Shown in pieces: positions 1-10,468 of a DNA stretch of 26,013 nt. The stretch is from positions 641,959 to 667,971 of the forward strand of contig CAJJDN010000032.1 of assembly GCA_905182985.1 (NCBI GenBank), read 5' to 3'. Each line of letters begins with the position of its first letter. Within the stretch, counting starts at the first letter, position 1. Under the pieces are notes generated by a model that was given only the letters and a program-made list of their open reading frames with translations, ran no database searches and had not been told where the DNA came from. This stretch comes from Paramecium sonneborni. Lineage: Eukaryota; Ciliophora; Oligohymenophorea; Peniculida; Parameciidae. The position numbers and the translations under genes are program-made.

Positions 1-1232
1 TTTGATTAGATTGATAATAATATAAATTAGATCCTGGAAATCTCATATATTTAATTAAGTATAGTCAGTTTATCTTTTGTGAAATCTTTTAGTTGTTCAT
101 AATACTTTAGAAAACCAACTTTATCTTAAATTACCTTACCATTTTTTGAAACATTAGTAATTCTACCTAAAAAATTTCTTTCAAATGAAACTTATTACAT
201 TTCTGGATAATAATAACTAATTATTGTATTTAATAATGTATCTTCTAAAATTTTAGAATTAATTTAGATAACTATTAATTTAAGCATCATTAATGTAGAC
301 ATTATAGAACCTACATCAGCTAATATCTCTCCTAATTTAGGATAAATAATTTATTAGGTTTCAGATAAACTATCTACTCCTATTAAAAATAATCCAAGAT
401 ATTTGCTTCCAAAACTTTATTCAAAATTGCTCTAAGGTAATTATTAAGATGTTGTTTGAAAATCACTAATTAACTTTTGATTTTTTATTGATTCTAAAAA
501 GAAACCTGTGTCAGTTATAGATGTTGTTATTTTAAATAATAATTAAGTGTAAAGAGCTGTTTCTCGATCCAAAATAAAATAAAGTTATTTGGAAATCATT
601 TCAAATTCCTTTAATTTTGTGTTGTATTATTGCATTTATATTGTTAAGAAAAATGTGTTTAAAGGTTATTTAAAAAAATTTTCTTATTTTTCTTTACTTG
701 CACAATGATCATATTAGGTATTGTCACATAATTCAAACAAAATCATTAATTACTTTTAATTCTTCGGTGAATCTTCACTCAAACCTTATTAATTAAGAAC
801 TAGAGTTATATCTTAAGGAATAATAGATGAAGAAATTCCTTTTCTAGAAGGAGGTAAAACTGTATCTAACATTAGTTATTTTTTAGAAATCATAATATCT
901 TCAACATAAGAAAAATAAGGCGTAATGATATTTTCAGTTTTAGAAAAAGGATCAATAAATTCATCTCCACTCATTCCCACAACTTAAAATATAATAGGAT
1001 CATATTCAAATGATACATCAGCATAATTTTATGTTGATTTTTAAATTGAAACTCTTGGTAATATGTCCCCATTTAACCAAAGAAACAATTTATAAAAAAA
1101 ATACACTAAACTTAATGTGTATAATAAAAGCGATGTTATTCCACCAAAAGCACTTTTAAATTGCTTTTCATTCTTAAATATCTCCTATTGATAAGAAACA
1201 CCAAATTAATCAAAACTTTTCAAAAAGTTCAT
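1..1232 (-). CDS. Ciliate-type two-TM membrane protein, unknown function (C-terminus off window)
   Basis: Starting at ATG 1232 and using TAA/TAG = Gln, the frame stays open without any TGA to position 1, about 410 codons, so the C-terminus lies outside the window. The start MNFLKSFDQFGVSYQQEIFK is followed by a hydrophobic segment at about residues 32-52. A long polar, Gln/Thr-rich middle comes next, then a second hydrophobic segment around residues 290-320 just after the phrase PKLGEILADVGSIMSTLMML, and a polar tail. This layout (short N-terminal tail, TM, large loop, TM) resembles an expanded Paramecium family that I remember but that has no assigned function. I see no channel, transporter or enzyme motif. 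No intron is needed. It is divergent from the broken frame at 1386. That this is a real gene is very likely; the role is unknown. Confidence 0.8.
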
Positions 1233-1385
1233 TCTTCAATTTATTAAAATTATACTACTTATCCTTATTAATAATGTTAATTATATATATATTACATCTT
1301 ATAATAGGAAAAGAACTAAATAAAATTAATTTTTATATATTAGACCTAAATACTTATTAAATAATGCTTATTTTTTGTATCTCAA

Positions 1386-2438
1386 ATGTATTTAGATTCT
1401 CAAAAAAAAGAATCAACAAATATTTTAGAATTAAAAAAGTTTCTTTCTAGAAATTTAGCTTTTTCTCAATAGTTTAAATCTATAATAGAAATGAACTAAA
1501 AGGATATTATAAATAAAATAGTATTAATATAAAATTATTGAAATTAATTCAAAATTTGCAATAACTTAAAATGAGTAATATCTATGCAAAGGATAATTAT
1601 TTTATCTATTGATTTAGATGTTCTTAGAGATAAAAATCAAATAGTATAAATATAGCATTTAAAATAACTAAGTTTAATTAGACTATATGAAAAGACTTCC
1701 GCAATCAATTACAGAATTTAAAGATGAAAATAAGGAAAAGTTTGAAAAATCTTTAAAAATATAGAACATCTGATTAAAAATATATATAGAATGAAATTTA
1801 AACAAAATAAGTTATATGATTTTGATTTAGATAAAGATATTAAAACCTATCAAATTTTAAAATGGAAATAATTAATATTACTTGCATTAAGGATTTTGAA
1901 AAAAAAATTTCAACTAATTGTTATTAATAAAAAATAGTTAGAAAACTTTGATAAAAAGATCGACAAATAAATTCTCTTTAATAAAAACTTAAAAATTCAA
2001 AAATTAATTAAATAAATTATAATAGGATTATATCTAATGGAAATCAAATAAGCCTAATGTTTGTAAGACATATAATATTAAAAATATTCTAAATCATCTA
2101 AGAAAATCAAGAAAAATGATAAATTATATAATCCTAATTTTTGTGGATCAAATGATAGATTAAATCATAAATTATTTTGGAGTGAAGAGTATAGAAGAAA
2201 GAATTAATCAATTGATTCAAATCAAACATTATATTTTTAAACATTTTTGGGTGTCATGTTGTTATATAATTTACGAAATTACTCTGTAGATGACAATTAT
2301 TTTTTGTATGGATCCTCATTTGATTCTGTCTAGTTAATTATTAATCTTTTGTAATAGTGCCTTTATTATAAAATCATTATTAAAAAAAATAAATAAATGA
2401 ATTATCATAAAATTTCTCTACTAAAACTTAGACATTGA
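1386..2438 (+). pseudogene. Broken coding region, unknown product
   Basis: An ATG at 1386 opens a gene-like frame (MYLDSQKKESTNILELKKFL...) that meets TGA after about 50 codons. Coding-like stretches then continue in other frames, for example one reading SIDLDVLRDKNQIV near 1605-1640. The largest intact piece is ATG 1791 to TGA 2436-2438 (215 aa under the ciliate code), rich in Lys, Ile, Leu and Gln and including the phrase NPNFCGSNDRLNHKLFWSEE. One 25-nt canonical intron can be proposed at 1740-1764, joining upstream codons to the 215-aa piece. I could not join all pieces with plausible introns, so I call it a decaying gene; a real gene with unrecognised introns remains possible. No family recognised. 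Confidence 0.4.
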
Positions 2439-3236
2439 GATTATTTTGAATAAGATCAATTTAATAATTTATCACATATTATATAATAAACATATTTCTA
2501 TTCATGTAATATAACAAAATTTTCCACAATTTTTAACTATAAATTTTTGTAGATTATTCAATTTTTATTGTGAGATTATTTAAACAATTTTCCAATTAAT
2601 TTTTAAATCTTAATTTCACTATATTAACAATCTCCTTCTGTAAATCCCATATTTATCAATGTAAGAAATTGCGTCATTTTTTATGTTATAAAATAATTAG
2701 ATAGTATTTTAAAAATTAAGAAATAAGCTAATATGAAAATTTAGTAATCTCTATCCTGTTCTGAATCATTTTGAATTTACTTTTAGAGAGTCAGCTTTAT
2801 ATATTTGACAATATAAAACAATAAAAAATATTTCAAAATGTTAAATGATTAATTTCTTCATTTTTTTATTTTAAGATAAATATAGATAATTAAAAATAAA
2901 GTTAATTTCTTGCATTTCCAGTTAAGATATCATTGTTATTGTTTTGATATGATTTATAAAAAGAGAATCACTGTTATCAATATAATATTAATCGATAGAA
3001 TTTATTCTATAAAAATTAATTATAGTATATTTTTCGATATATTAATGAATTCATAATAAATAATTTTGCTCATCTAAAAATAAAAAAATCAATATATTTA
3101 GTTAAATGAGTTTATTTTATATACCATTATGAGTAGAATAATGAAACAACACAGTAGTTGATTTCATAATGTTACAAAGTTATAAACTTTTTCATTCATG
3201 ATAAAAATATATACAATAATGAATTCAAAAAAATGA
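2439..3236. other. AT-rich stretch without a confident gene
   Basis: About 800 bp of very AT-rich sequence between the broken frame ending at 2438 and the small gene ending at 3237. Short ciliate-code frames exist on the minus strand, one with a hydrophobic stretch, but they are of the size expected by chance when only TGA stops translation. I see no RNA gene, array or clear regulatory motif. Its right-hand part (from 2621) is repeated at 4119-4734. Confidence 0.5.
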
Positions 3237-3624
3237 TCATTATTTCACGTTATTCTCGAAAATGGTATTTTAAAGCAATCCTTCAAAGTTTGAAGCTTTG
3301 CATCTAAATAAAATAAAAATTAAAAACTTCTTATATTATGCATCTTTAATGTCCATCATTGAAAGAAAAATTTTCTTCTTTTCTGTTTTATTTAGTTCAT
3401 TCCTTTTTTCTCTGTATTTTTGTGGCACTTTATTTATTTTTTTTTTTAAAGGCATGCCATTTTTTGGTTAAATAAGAGGAGTATCCTCATTTTTGGTATT
3501 TTAAATGTGCCTAAATTCCTTTTAATCTGAGATTGAGGTAATTTAAGGGAAGTTTTGGTTAGCTGAAAAATTATAAGCACTAAAAATATTAAGATTGTTA
3601 TTACTTTAGCATTTAATTATACAT
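3237..3624 (-). CDS. Small basic protein, unknown, 112 aa, two introns (duplication copy 1)
   Basis: Three exons on the minus strand join in one frame under the ciliate code. ATG 3624 opens exon 1 (20 nt), then an intron at 3580-3604 (25 nt, GTAATA...TTTAG), exon 2, an intron at 3304-3327 (24 nt, GTTTTT...TTTAG), exon 3, and TGA at 3237-3239. The coding length is 339 nt, exactly 113 codons. The product starts MYNQMLNAYNFSANQNFPQI and has a Ser/Thr/Gln-rich first half. A Lys/Arg/Glu-rich middle (PLKKKINKVPQKYREKRNEL) looks like a short charged helix. There is no signal peptide, TM segment or known motif. It lies about 300 bp downstream of the hnRNP L-like gene on the same strand. The clean splicing into one frame is the main argument that it is real. 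Confidence 0.6.
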
Positions 3625-3926
3625 TAGTATTTGATGATGAATGTATTACTATTAAAGGTAAAGGTTTTGTTGAAAATAATTAAAAGAATGCATAAAAGAA
3701 TTATTAAAAGAAAAAGATTTAGGCCTTAGAATTATATAGATAAAAATCATACGTCATATAGAAACTTACAGATAATCCTGCATTATAATAATTTTTTATT
3801 ATAATAATAAAAGTTGATATCTTTAATTAATATTATAATTAAAATTATAATTGAAAGAAATTACGAAATGAGAATAATTTTAAATATAATTAGAAGAATG
3901 ATAAATAATATATTTTCTTATTATAA

Positions 3927-4119
3927 TCATATTTTTGCTTTTGTAAATGAGATTTATATGTTCCTACCATCAACTTCTTCATTATGCATTAAAGCCATAA
4001 CTTCTAAAGCTAATTTCAAACTTTCCATTTTAACTAAGCACATGAATTTAAATTAAGAATTTAAAACTTTGACAGCCTAGATAAAATATGAAATAACAAT
4101 ATACTTCAACAACACCATA
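3927..4119 (-). other. Truncated duplicate of the hnRNP L-like 3' end
   Basis: This is the last part of the RRM protein gene annotated at 5425-6599, repeated inside duplication copy 1. The stop is at 3927-3929 and the last intron at 4077-4104. The frame is cut at 4119 by the N junction, so this copy has no 5' end and should not be counted as a separate gene. Confidence 0.85.
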
Positions 4120-4120
4120 N
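4120..4120. other. Single-N scaffold junction
   Basis: One ambiguous base lies exactly between the two copies of the 1,498-bp direct repeat. It marks a contig join rather than a biological feature. Confidence 0.9.
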
Positions 4121-5617
4121 ATTAACAATCTCCTTCTGTAAATCCCATATTTATCAATGTAAGAAATTGCGTCATTTTTTATGTTATAAAATAATTAGAT
4201 AGTATTTTAAAAATTAAGAAATAAGCTAATATGAAAATTTAGTAATCTCTATCCTGTTCTGAATCATTTTGAATTTACTTTTAGAGAGTCAGCTTTATAT
4301 ATTTGACAATATAAAACAATAAAAAATATTTCAAAATGTTAAATGATTAATTTCTTCATTTTTTTATTTTAAGATAAATATAGATAATTAAAAATAAAGT
4401 TAATTTCTTGCATTTCCAGTTAAGATATCATTGTTATTGTTTTGATATGATTTATAAAAAGAGAATCACTGTTATCAATATAATATTAATCGATAGAATT
4501 TATTCTATAAAAATTAATTATAGTATATTTTTCGATATATTAATGAATTCATAATAAATAATTTTGCTCATCTAAAAATAAAAAAATCAATATATTTAGT
4601 TAAATGAGTTTATTTTATATACCATTATGAGTAGAATAATGAAACAACACAGTAGTTGATTTCATAATGTTACAAAGTTATAAACTTTTTCATTCATGAT
4701 AAAAATATATACAATAATGAATTCAAAAAAATGATCATTATTTCACGTTATTCTCGAAAATGGTATTTTAAAGCAATCCTTCAAAGTTTGAAGCTTTGCA
4801 TCTAAATAAAATAAAAATTAAAAACTTCTTATATTATGCATCTTTAATGTCCATCATTGAAAGAAAAATTTTCTTCTTTTCTGTTTTATTTAGTTCATTC
4901 CTTTTTTCTCTGTATTTTTGTGGCACTTTATTTATTTTTTTTTTTAAAGGCATGCCATTTTTTGGTTAAATAAGAGGAGTATCCTCATTTTTGGTATTTT
5001 AAATGTGCCTAAATTCCTTTTAATCTGAGATTGAGGTAATTTAAGGGAAGTTTTGGTTAGCTGAAAAATTATAAGCACTAAAAATATTAAGATTGTTATT
5101 ACTTTAGCATTTAATTATACATTAGTATTTGATGATGAATGTATTACTATTAAAGGTAAAGGTTTTGTTGAAAATAATTAAAAGAATGCATAAAAGAATT
5201 ATTAAAAGAAAAAGATTTAGGCCTTAGAATTATATAGATAAAAATCATACGTCATATAGAAACTTACAGATAATCCTGCATTATAATAATTTTTTATTAT
5301 AATAATAAAAGTTGATATCTTTAATTAATATTATAATTAAAATTATAATTGAAAGAAATTACGAAATGAGAATAATTTTAAATATAATTAGAAGAATGAT
5401 AAATAATATATTTTCTTATTATAATCATATTTTTGCTTTTGTAAATGAGATTTATATGTTCCTACCATCAACTTCTTCATTATGCATTAAAGCCATAACT
5501 TCTAAAGCTAATTTCAAACTTTCCATTTTAACTAAGCACATGAATTTAAATTAAGAATTTAAAACTTTGACAGCCTAGATAAAATATGAAATAACAATAT
5601 ACTTCAACAACACCATA
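4121..5617 (+). repeat. Direct duplication, copy 2
   Basis: Second copy of 2623-4119. It runs on at 5618 into the intact upstream part of the hnRNP L-like gene, so this copy, not copy 1, carries the natural right-hand context. The natural left-hand context belongs to copy 1 (before 2621). Merging the two restores one locus. Confidence 0.9.
4735..5122 (-). CDS. Small basic protein, unknown, 112 aa (duplication copy 2)
   Basis: Identical to the gene at 3237-3624, shifted by 1,498: ATG at 5122, introns at 5078-5102 and 4802-4825, TGA at 4735-4737. Here it sits about 300 bp downstream of the complete hnRNP L-like gene, in the same orientation. Probably the same single genomic gene as copy 1. Confidence 0.6.
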
Positions 5618-6599
5618 TTCAGAGAAGATATCCCACATAGTTTCTGCATTAGAGGAAACCTTCTTAAGATTTGAGATATGAAGAACTTAACTTGGTGGTA
5701 ATAAAATCATTTTGTTATTTGCATTAAATCTAAATGTAAATAGTAATTACCTATCAGTATCTTCAGAACCTATATAATAATCTTATTCTCTATAAAGAGT
5801 GTCTAATCCCACTAACTTATCAATAGAATCATCTGCTGCGAATGTGATTTATAAATTGCTTTCGAAAAACTGTATATTTTGGCAATTTTAATATACGAAA
5901 TAAGCCTAATCTTCTTTCAAATATTTGACTAAAGCAAAATTTTTGAGACTATGGTTAAGAAAAACAATTTACTTGATTAAAATAATTTTATCTATGTTAC
6001 CGAAATTGCTAAAGATATTGTAAATTTTAAGAGCATCTAAGTCTTTACCTTAAATGCCATTTAAACAAACTGTTTTAGTTGATTAAATGTTTTTTGAAGA
6101 AGGAATAAGATTTTAGCTTACTGGCAGTACAGTTGCGCTTTATGGTTTAGAATCTGCATCATTTATTACTACAATCTATATTACTTTATAATTACTTTCA
6201 TTCAATGAAGTGGAATGTCTGTTTTTGAAGGTGCTTGATGTAGTATCTTCAATAGTCTCATAGGATCCTATCGTAAATGAACCATGTAGTTTATCATCTA
6301 GGTAGTAGGAGCATTTTATAAAGTTTGATGAAAGTTGATCTAAAGCTTTTTTTGCATTTTTTGCTGCTTCTGGATTAGCCATTTCTACCAATACTCTACA
6401 TTCCATTAATGATCGATTCAAAATTTTTACTTAGAGGACAGGCCCATACCTTTCATAATCAAACATTTAATATATACTAATTCATCAATTAGCTAAAGTA
6501 TTCAGGGTTCAAATTTGAAGGTGGAGCTGTTAAAGTGAGTAATAAAAAATGTGAATTATGGAGAGTTTCTGGCAAATTTGGTGAAGAGTAGCTAAACAT
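5425..6599 (-). CDS. hnRNP L / PTB-like RNA-binding protein with three RRMs, 364 aa
   Basis: Starting at ATG 6599, three introns are proposed: 6450-6477 (28 nt, ends AAAG), 5949-5972 (24 nt, TAG) and 5575-5602 (28 nt, TAG). They give a 365-codon frame ending at TGA 5425-5427. RRM1 spans about residues 18-95 (phrases NQYGPVLQVKILNRS and CRVLVEMANPEAAKNAKKAL). RRM2 spans about 166-238 (KTVCLNGI, FSNFGNIDKIILI, NFALVKY). RRM3 spans about 284-362 (PPSQVLHISNLKK, FSEYGVVEAVKVL, FKFMCLVKMES, GRNIQISF). The lack of aromatic RNP residues and the pattern of the last RRM fit the PTB/hnRNP L family, whose members bind pyrimidine- or CA-rich RNA and act in splicing, polyadenylation and mRNA stability. 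Typical family members have three or four RRMs, so three is acceptable. The 24-nt intron is a multiple of three and lacks TGA, so retention would only add eight residues. The exact role here is inferred. Confidence 0.85.
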
Positions 6600-6913
6600 A
6601 TATACTTATTTATTTAATAATTTTCATTTCCAGTTTCTATTTCAAATATTAATATCTTCCTAATGGATCCTTAATTATAGATTTATTCATTAAAAATTTC
6701 TTTAGAAAGATTGGAATACATTCTAGATTCCTCTAATATTAGAAATTAATATAAATATCCATATTTATCAGTCTGTCGTAAAATTTACAAAAATCAAAAT
6801 GAAGCAATTATTGAAAAGTTGTAATTAGAATTGTTAAGACTTATAATTTCTTTGATTTTCTAGATCTATGTAAATATTAAAATAAATTGATAAAATATAT
6901 TGAAAATATTAAT
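6600..6913. other. Intergenic region between two minus-strand genes
   Basis: About 310 bp upstream of the hnRNP L-like start. A minus-strand frame here reads like protein (for example MYSNLSKEIFNEQIYNQGS, starting near 6732), but it is in a different frame from the RRM gene and I found no intron that joins them. It may be a remnant exon or chance. The right part (from 6778) belongs to the second duplication. Confidence 0.35.
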
Positions 6914-8014
6914 TCAAATTTATGATTAACTTTTAGATTTTATTTAACTCTAAATAGTTTCAAGTGGTTTATTATTATACTTATTAACAGGGTTTTATAA
7001 GGAATAAGACGTAGAGAAATTAACTTTTGCTTCATTAAATGAAGTAGTTTCATCCTATTCTTCCTACTAGAACAAACTTTCAACAAAATATTACATTGGT
7101 AATACAGAACTTAGAAAGGAAACTAAAATTGATGCAATAGCCCAATAACTTGTAGTTCCAGTTATTTGATAATTAAAAATTAAATATCCAGCCGCATAAA
7201 TAATTGGTAGATATTCCATCATTTCTGTCATTAATATTGATAATTAAATTGATGGAGTATGCTTTACAGACATTCTATTACAAATTACATACTAAAATTA
7301 TTTAATTTTATTACCTTTTCTGCGCAATAATACAATGCTAAACCAACAAAACTTGTAATATATCCAGCAGGGGTTAATGGAGTATAGAAAAAGGTAATAA
7401 ATAAAGTTTTCATAATATCAGCATACTTTAATTCAATTAAATGTTCACTATGTTCATATAAATCATTTAATTCTTTTTAAGTAACAACTTAATTAAATTT
7501 TTTAATCCACCATAATTTTAATTATTTAATAATTCTATTTGGATCAACTAATGTTACAATTGGAGGTATTATAGCATTAGTCATAAAAAAGTATGTTTCT
7601 GTATAAATAAGTCCACCAGGACCAAATAAATTGCGAGTATATATTGTACTTGCTAAAAATGCAATTATAGCAGAATTAACAAATAACATTAATGATAATT
7701 TTGAAGCTAATGAAACTGTATATAGAGAATATGTTTCATAACTTTCAAAACCAACCAAAAAATTAGACAGTCTACCTACAACAAAAGAATTAATAAATGT
7801 AGTTAATAAAGCAGCTATGATAGAACCCATATTTTTAGATTTCTATTATGAAGGTAAAGAAACCTATACAACTCCCTAATCAGTTTATACATCTACTAAT
7901 GTAGCTGGAACATTTGAAGCATCTAATGCTTAAATTTTAGCCAATTCTAATAAGGTTATTAGAAATAAAGCAATTACAATTTATGAAAATGTAAAACCAA
8001 GTAATCTAACCCAA
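6778..8014 (+). repeat. Second direct duplication, copy 1 (probable assembly artefact)
   Basis: Positions 6778-8014 are repeated, identical wherever compared, at 8019-9255 (offset 1,241, unit 1,237 bp), with four Ns between. Copy 1 ends in the middle of the OSCA-like coding sequence, while copy 2 continues into the intact 5' part of that gene. As with the first duplication, this is best explained by unmerged contig overlap. Confidence 0.9.
6914..8014 (-). other. Truncated duplicate of the OSCA-like channel 3' part
   Basis: Copy of the C-terminal coding part of the gene at 8155-10468. The stop is at 6914-6916 and the intron at 7292-7314. The frame is cut at the N gap. It contains the hydrophobic segments from about residue 405 onward but no start. 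Not an independent gene unless the duplication is shown to be real. Confidence 0.85.
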
Positions 8015-8018
8015 NNNN
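8015..8018. other. Four-N gap
   Basis: Unresolved bases at the exact junction of the two copies of the 1,237-bp repeat, marking a contig join. Confidence 0.95.
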
Positions 8019-9255
8019 GTAAAATTTACAAAAATCAAAATGAAGCAATTATTGAAAAGTTGTAATTAGAATTGTTAAGACTTATAATTTCTTTGATTTT
8101 CTAGATCTATGTAAATATTAAAATAAATTGATAAAATATATTGAAAATATTAATTCAAATTTATGATTAACTTTTAGATTTTATTTAACTCTAAATAGTT
8201 TCAAGTGGTTTATTATTATACTTATTAACAGGGTTTTATAAGGAATAAGACGTAGAGAAATTAACTTTTGCTTCATTAAATGAAGTAGTTTCATCCTATT
8301 CTTCCTACTAGAACAAACTTTCAACAAAATATTACATTGGTAATACAGAACTTAGAAAGGAAACTAAAATTGATGCAATAGCCCAATAACTTGTAGTTCC
8401 AGTTATTTGATAATTAAAAATTAAATATCCAGCCGCATAAATAATTGGTAGATATTCCATCATTTCTGTCATTAATATTGATAATTAAATTGATGGAGTA
8501 TGCTTTACAGACATTCTATTACAAATTACATACTAAAATTATTTAATTTTATTACCTTTTCTGCGCAATAATACAATGCTAAACCAACAAAACTTGTAAT
8601 ATATCCAGCAGGGGTTAATGGAGTATAGAAAAAGGTAATAAATAAAGTTTTCATAATATCAGCATACTTTAATTCAATTAAATGTTCACTATGTTCATAT
8701 AAATCATTTAATTCTTTTTAAGTAACAACTTAATTAAATTTTTTAATCCACCATAATTTTAATTATTTAATAATTCTATTTGGATCAACTAATGTTACAA
8801 TTGGAGGTATTATAGCATTAGTCATAAAAAAGTATGTTTCTGTATAAATAAGTCCACCAGGACCAAATAAATTGCGAGTATATATTGTACTTGCTAAAAA
8901 TGCAATTATAGCAGAATTAACAAATAACATTAATGATAATTTTGAAGCTAATGAAACTGTATATAGAGAATATGTTTCATAACTTTCAAAACCAACCAAA
9001 AAATTAGACAGTCTACCTACAACAAAAGAATTAATAAATGTAGTTAATAAAGCAGCTATGATAGAACCCATATTTTTAGATTTCTATTATGAAGGTAAAG
9101 AAACCTATACAACTCCCTAATCAGTTTATACATCTACTAATGTAGCTGGAACATTTGAAGCATCTAATGCTTAAATTTTAGCCAATTCTAATAAGGTTAT
9201 TAGAAATAAAGCAATTACAATTTATGAAAATGTAAAACCAAGTAATCTAACCCAA
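8019..9255 (+). repeat. Second direct duplication, copy 2
   Basis: Second copy of 6778-8014. From 9256 it continues into the N-terminal two-thirds of the channel gene, so the complete gene can only be read from this copy. Confidence 0.9.
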
Positions 9256-10468
9256 AATCTTCTATTATCATTATGAACAATATTATCCCAAATAACATCT
9301 CCAGGTTCAGGAGCTTATTCAACTTTTATAAATGTATTATTAAGCTCTAAACTTTTAGCTTCTTATATTATACATCCAAAAAATATATTTGAAATTACTT
9401 ACTAGGTTCTATAACTAGAAGATTTTAAAATCATTTATTTGTGATCTTCATATTTAAAAGATAAAAAAGCTGTTCCAGAGAATAATTCATAATCTTATTA
9501 TATTCTTTATGCTTCAGTTTTAATCTAATCTTATTTTTGTTTCTTCTATTCATTTAAATTCATTATCAAATCATTTTCATTATTCTTTAATGCTTATTTT
9601 TACAACTTTACTATAACATCTAATTCACGTTCTAATTCTTTAAGAGTATTAGCATAAAATATGTAATCTATCTCCATAACTTCAACATTAAATTAATTTT
9701 CAAAAAATTCTTTTAATTATTATTGTCTACACTCTTTAGGTATATCTTTTACTATCAATGTGTAATCAGATGGTGTATTTTCTTTGATATCACAATCATT
9801 ATCTATAATTAATTATGATTTTCTAAAAAAGAAAATAATAATTAAAATGAAGATAACACTGGAAAAATTAAAATAATGTGGTAACTCAGTTAAAATTGTT
9901 TAAAATCTTTTATTTGCTAAAGATGATCGTGCTATCCAATCATTTAAACAATAATTATGCACTTATTCACTCCAAGAATCTTATTTTTAAATCTCTTTAT
10001 ATCTATGTTGCACTTAAATAACTAAGTCTTCACAATCGTTGCTTGTTAAATTTGAAACAAGTTAATATTATCCTGAGGTCAAGAACAATACTCCAACAAT
10101 CATAAGACAACATTTTATGAAATTAAAATACAATGGATAACCTGATCCAAGAAAAGAAAAGGCCATCTCATCTCTTTAAAAATCAATTTGTATTTTGTGC
10201 TATAAATATTAATGCTATTATAATACAATTTACTATTTACAACAAGGACAAATATTTACTATCTCTCCTTCTTTATATGGCTTTGGAATACCTACTTTGC
10301 TTGCTAACTTAACATCTATTTTTAAAATACTTAATGTTGCTCAGCTATTTGATAATATGGAGGAATCATATTTTCATCATATTAATCAGAAGTATAAAAC
10401 TCTAATTACCCATTTTTCAAAGTTGCTGTCATCAAAAGTTACTCAGTCTATTGGTCGCTAACTTACAT
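8155..10468 (-). CDS. OSCA/TMEM63/CSC1-family mechanosensitive cation channel homologue, 755 aa
   Basis: ATG 10468 to TGA 8155-8157 with introns at 10308-10330 (23 nt, ends AAG) and 8533-8555 (23 nt, TAG) gives 756 codons in one frame. The N-terminus contains a CPCC motif (residues 66-69). Hydrophobic segments follow at about 106-124 and 193-207. Then comes a cytosolic domain with the PHM7-type phrase SDYTLIVKDIP (about 226-236) and a Lys/Gln coiled region. The family hallmark APEPGDVIWDNI lies at about 378-389. At least six further hydrophobic segments lie between about 398 and 700, including GPGGLIYTETYFFM. OSCA/TMEM63 proteins are dimeric membrane channels opened by tension or osmotic stress, so a role in osmotic or mechanical sensing at the cell surface or contractile vacuole is plausible. 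The 5' intron is the weakest element: without it the N-terminal frame ends in a shift. A palindrome lies 8 nt upstream of the start. Confidence 0.88.

Larger units (their letters stand above)
2621..4119 (+). repeat. Direct duplication, copy 1 (probable assembly artefact)
   Basis: The sequence from 2623 to 4119 is repeated base for base, as far as I compared it by eye, at 4121-5617 (offset 1,498). The two copies abut at a single N (4120). Copy 1 begins inside AT-rich DNA and ends inside the coding sequence of the hnRNP L-like gene, cutting it off, while copy 2 continues into an intact gene. A perfect tandem copy whose junction is an N is what an assembler leaves when two overlapping contig ends are joined without merging. 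The small 112-aa gene therefore probably exists once. Confidence 0.9.

Noticed and set aside
3001..3180. Minus-strand frame with a hydrophobic stretch in the spacer
   Set aside because: Short and without recognisable protein features. Its length is expected by chance when TGA is the only stop.
3814..4056. 80-aa plus-strand ORF, repeated at 5312-5554
   Set aside because: It lies antisense to the 3' end of the hnRNP L-like gene and its downstream spacer, and the minus strand has clear RRM coding. It is a shadow frame.
2621..9255. Tandem gene duplications as biology
   Set aside because: Both have identical copies (by eye), junctions exactly at Ns, and copy 1 cut mid-gene, which fits assembly overlap better than recent duplication.
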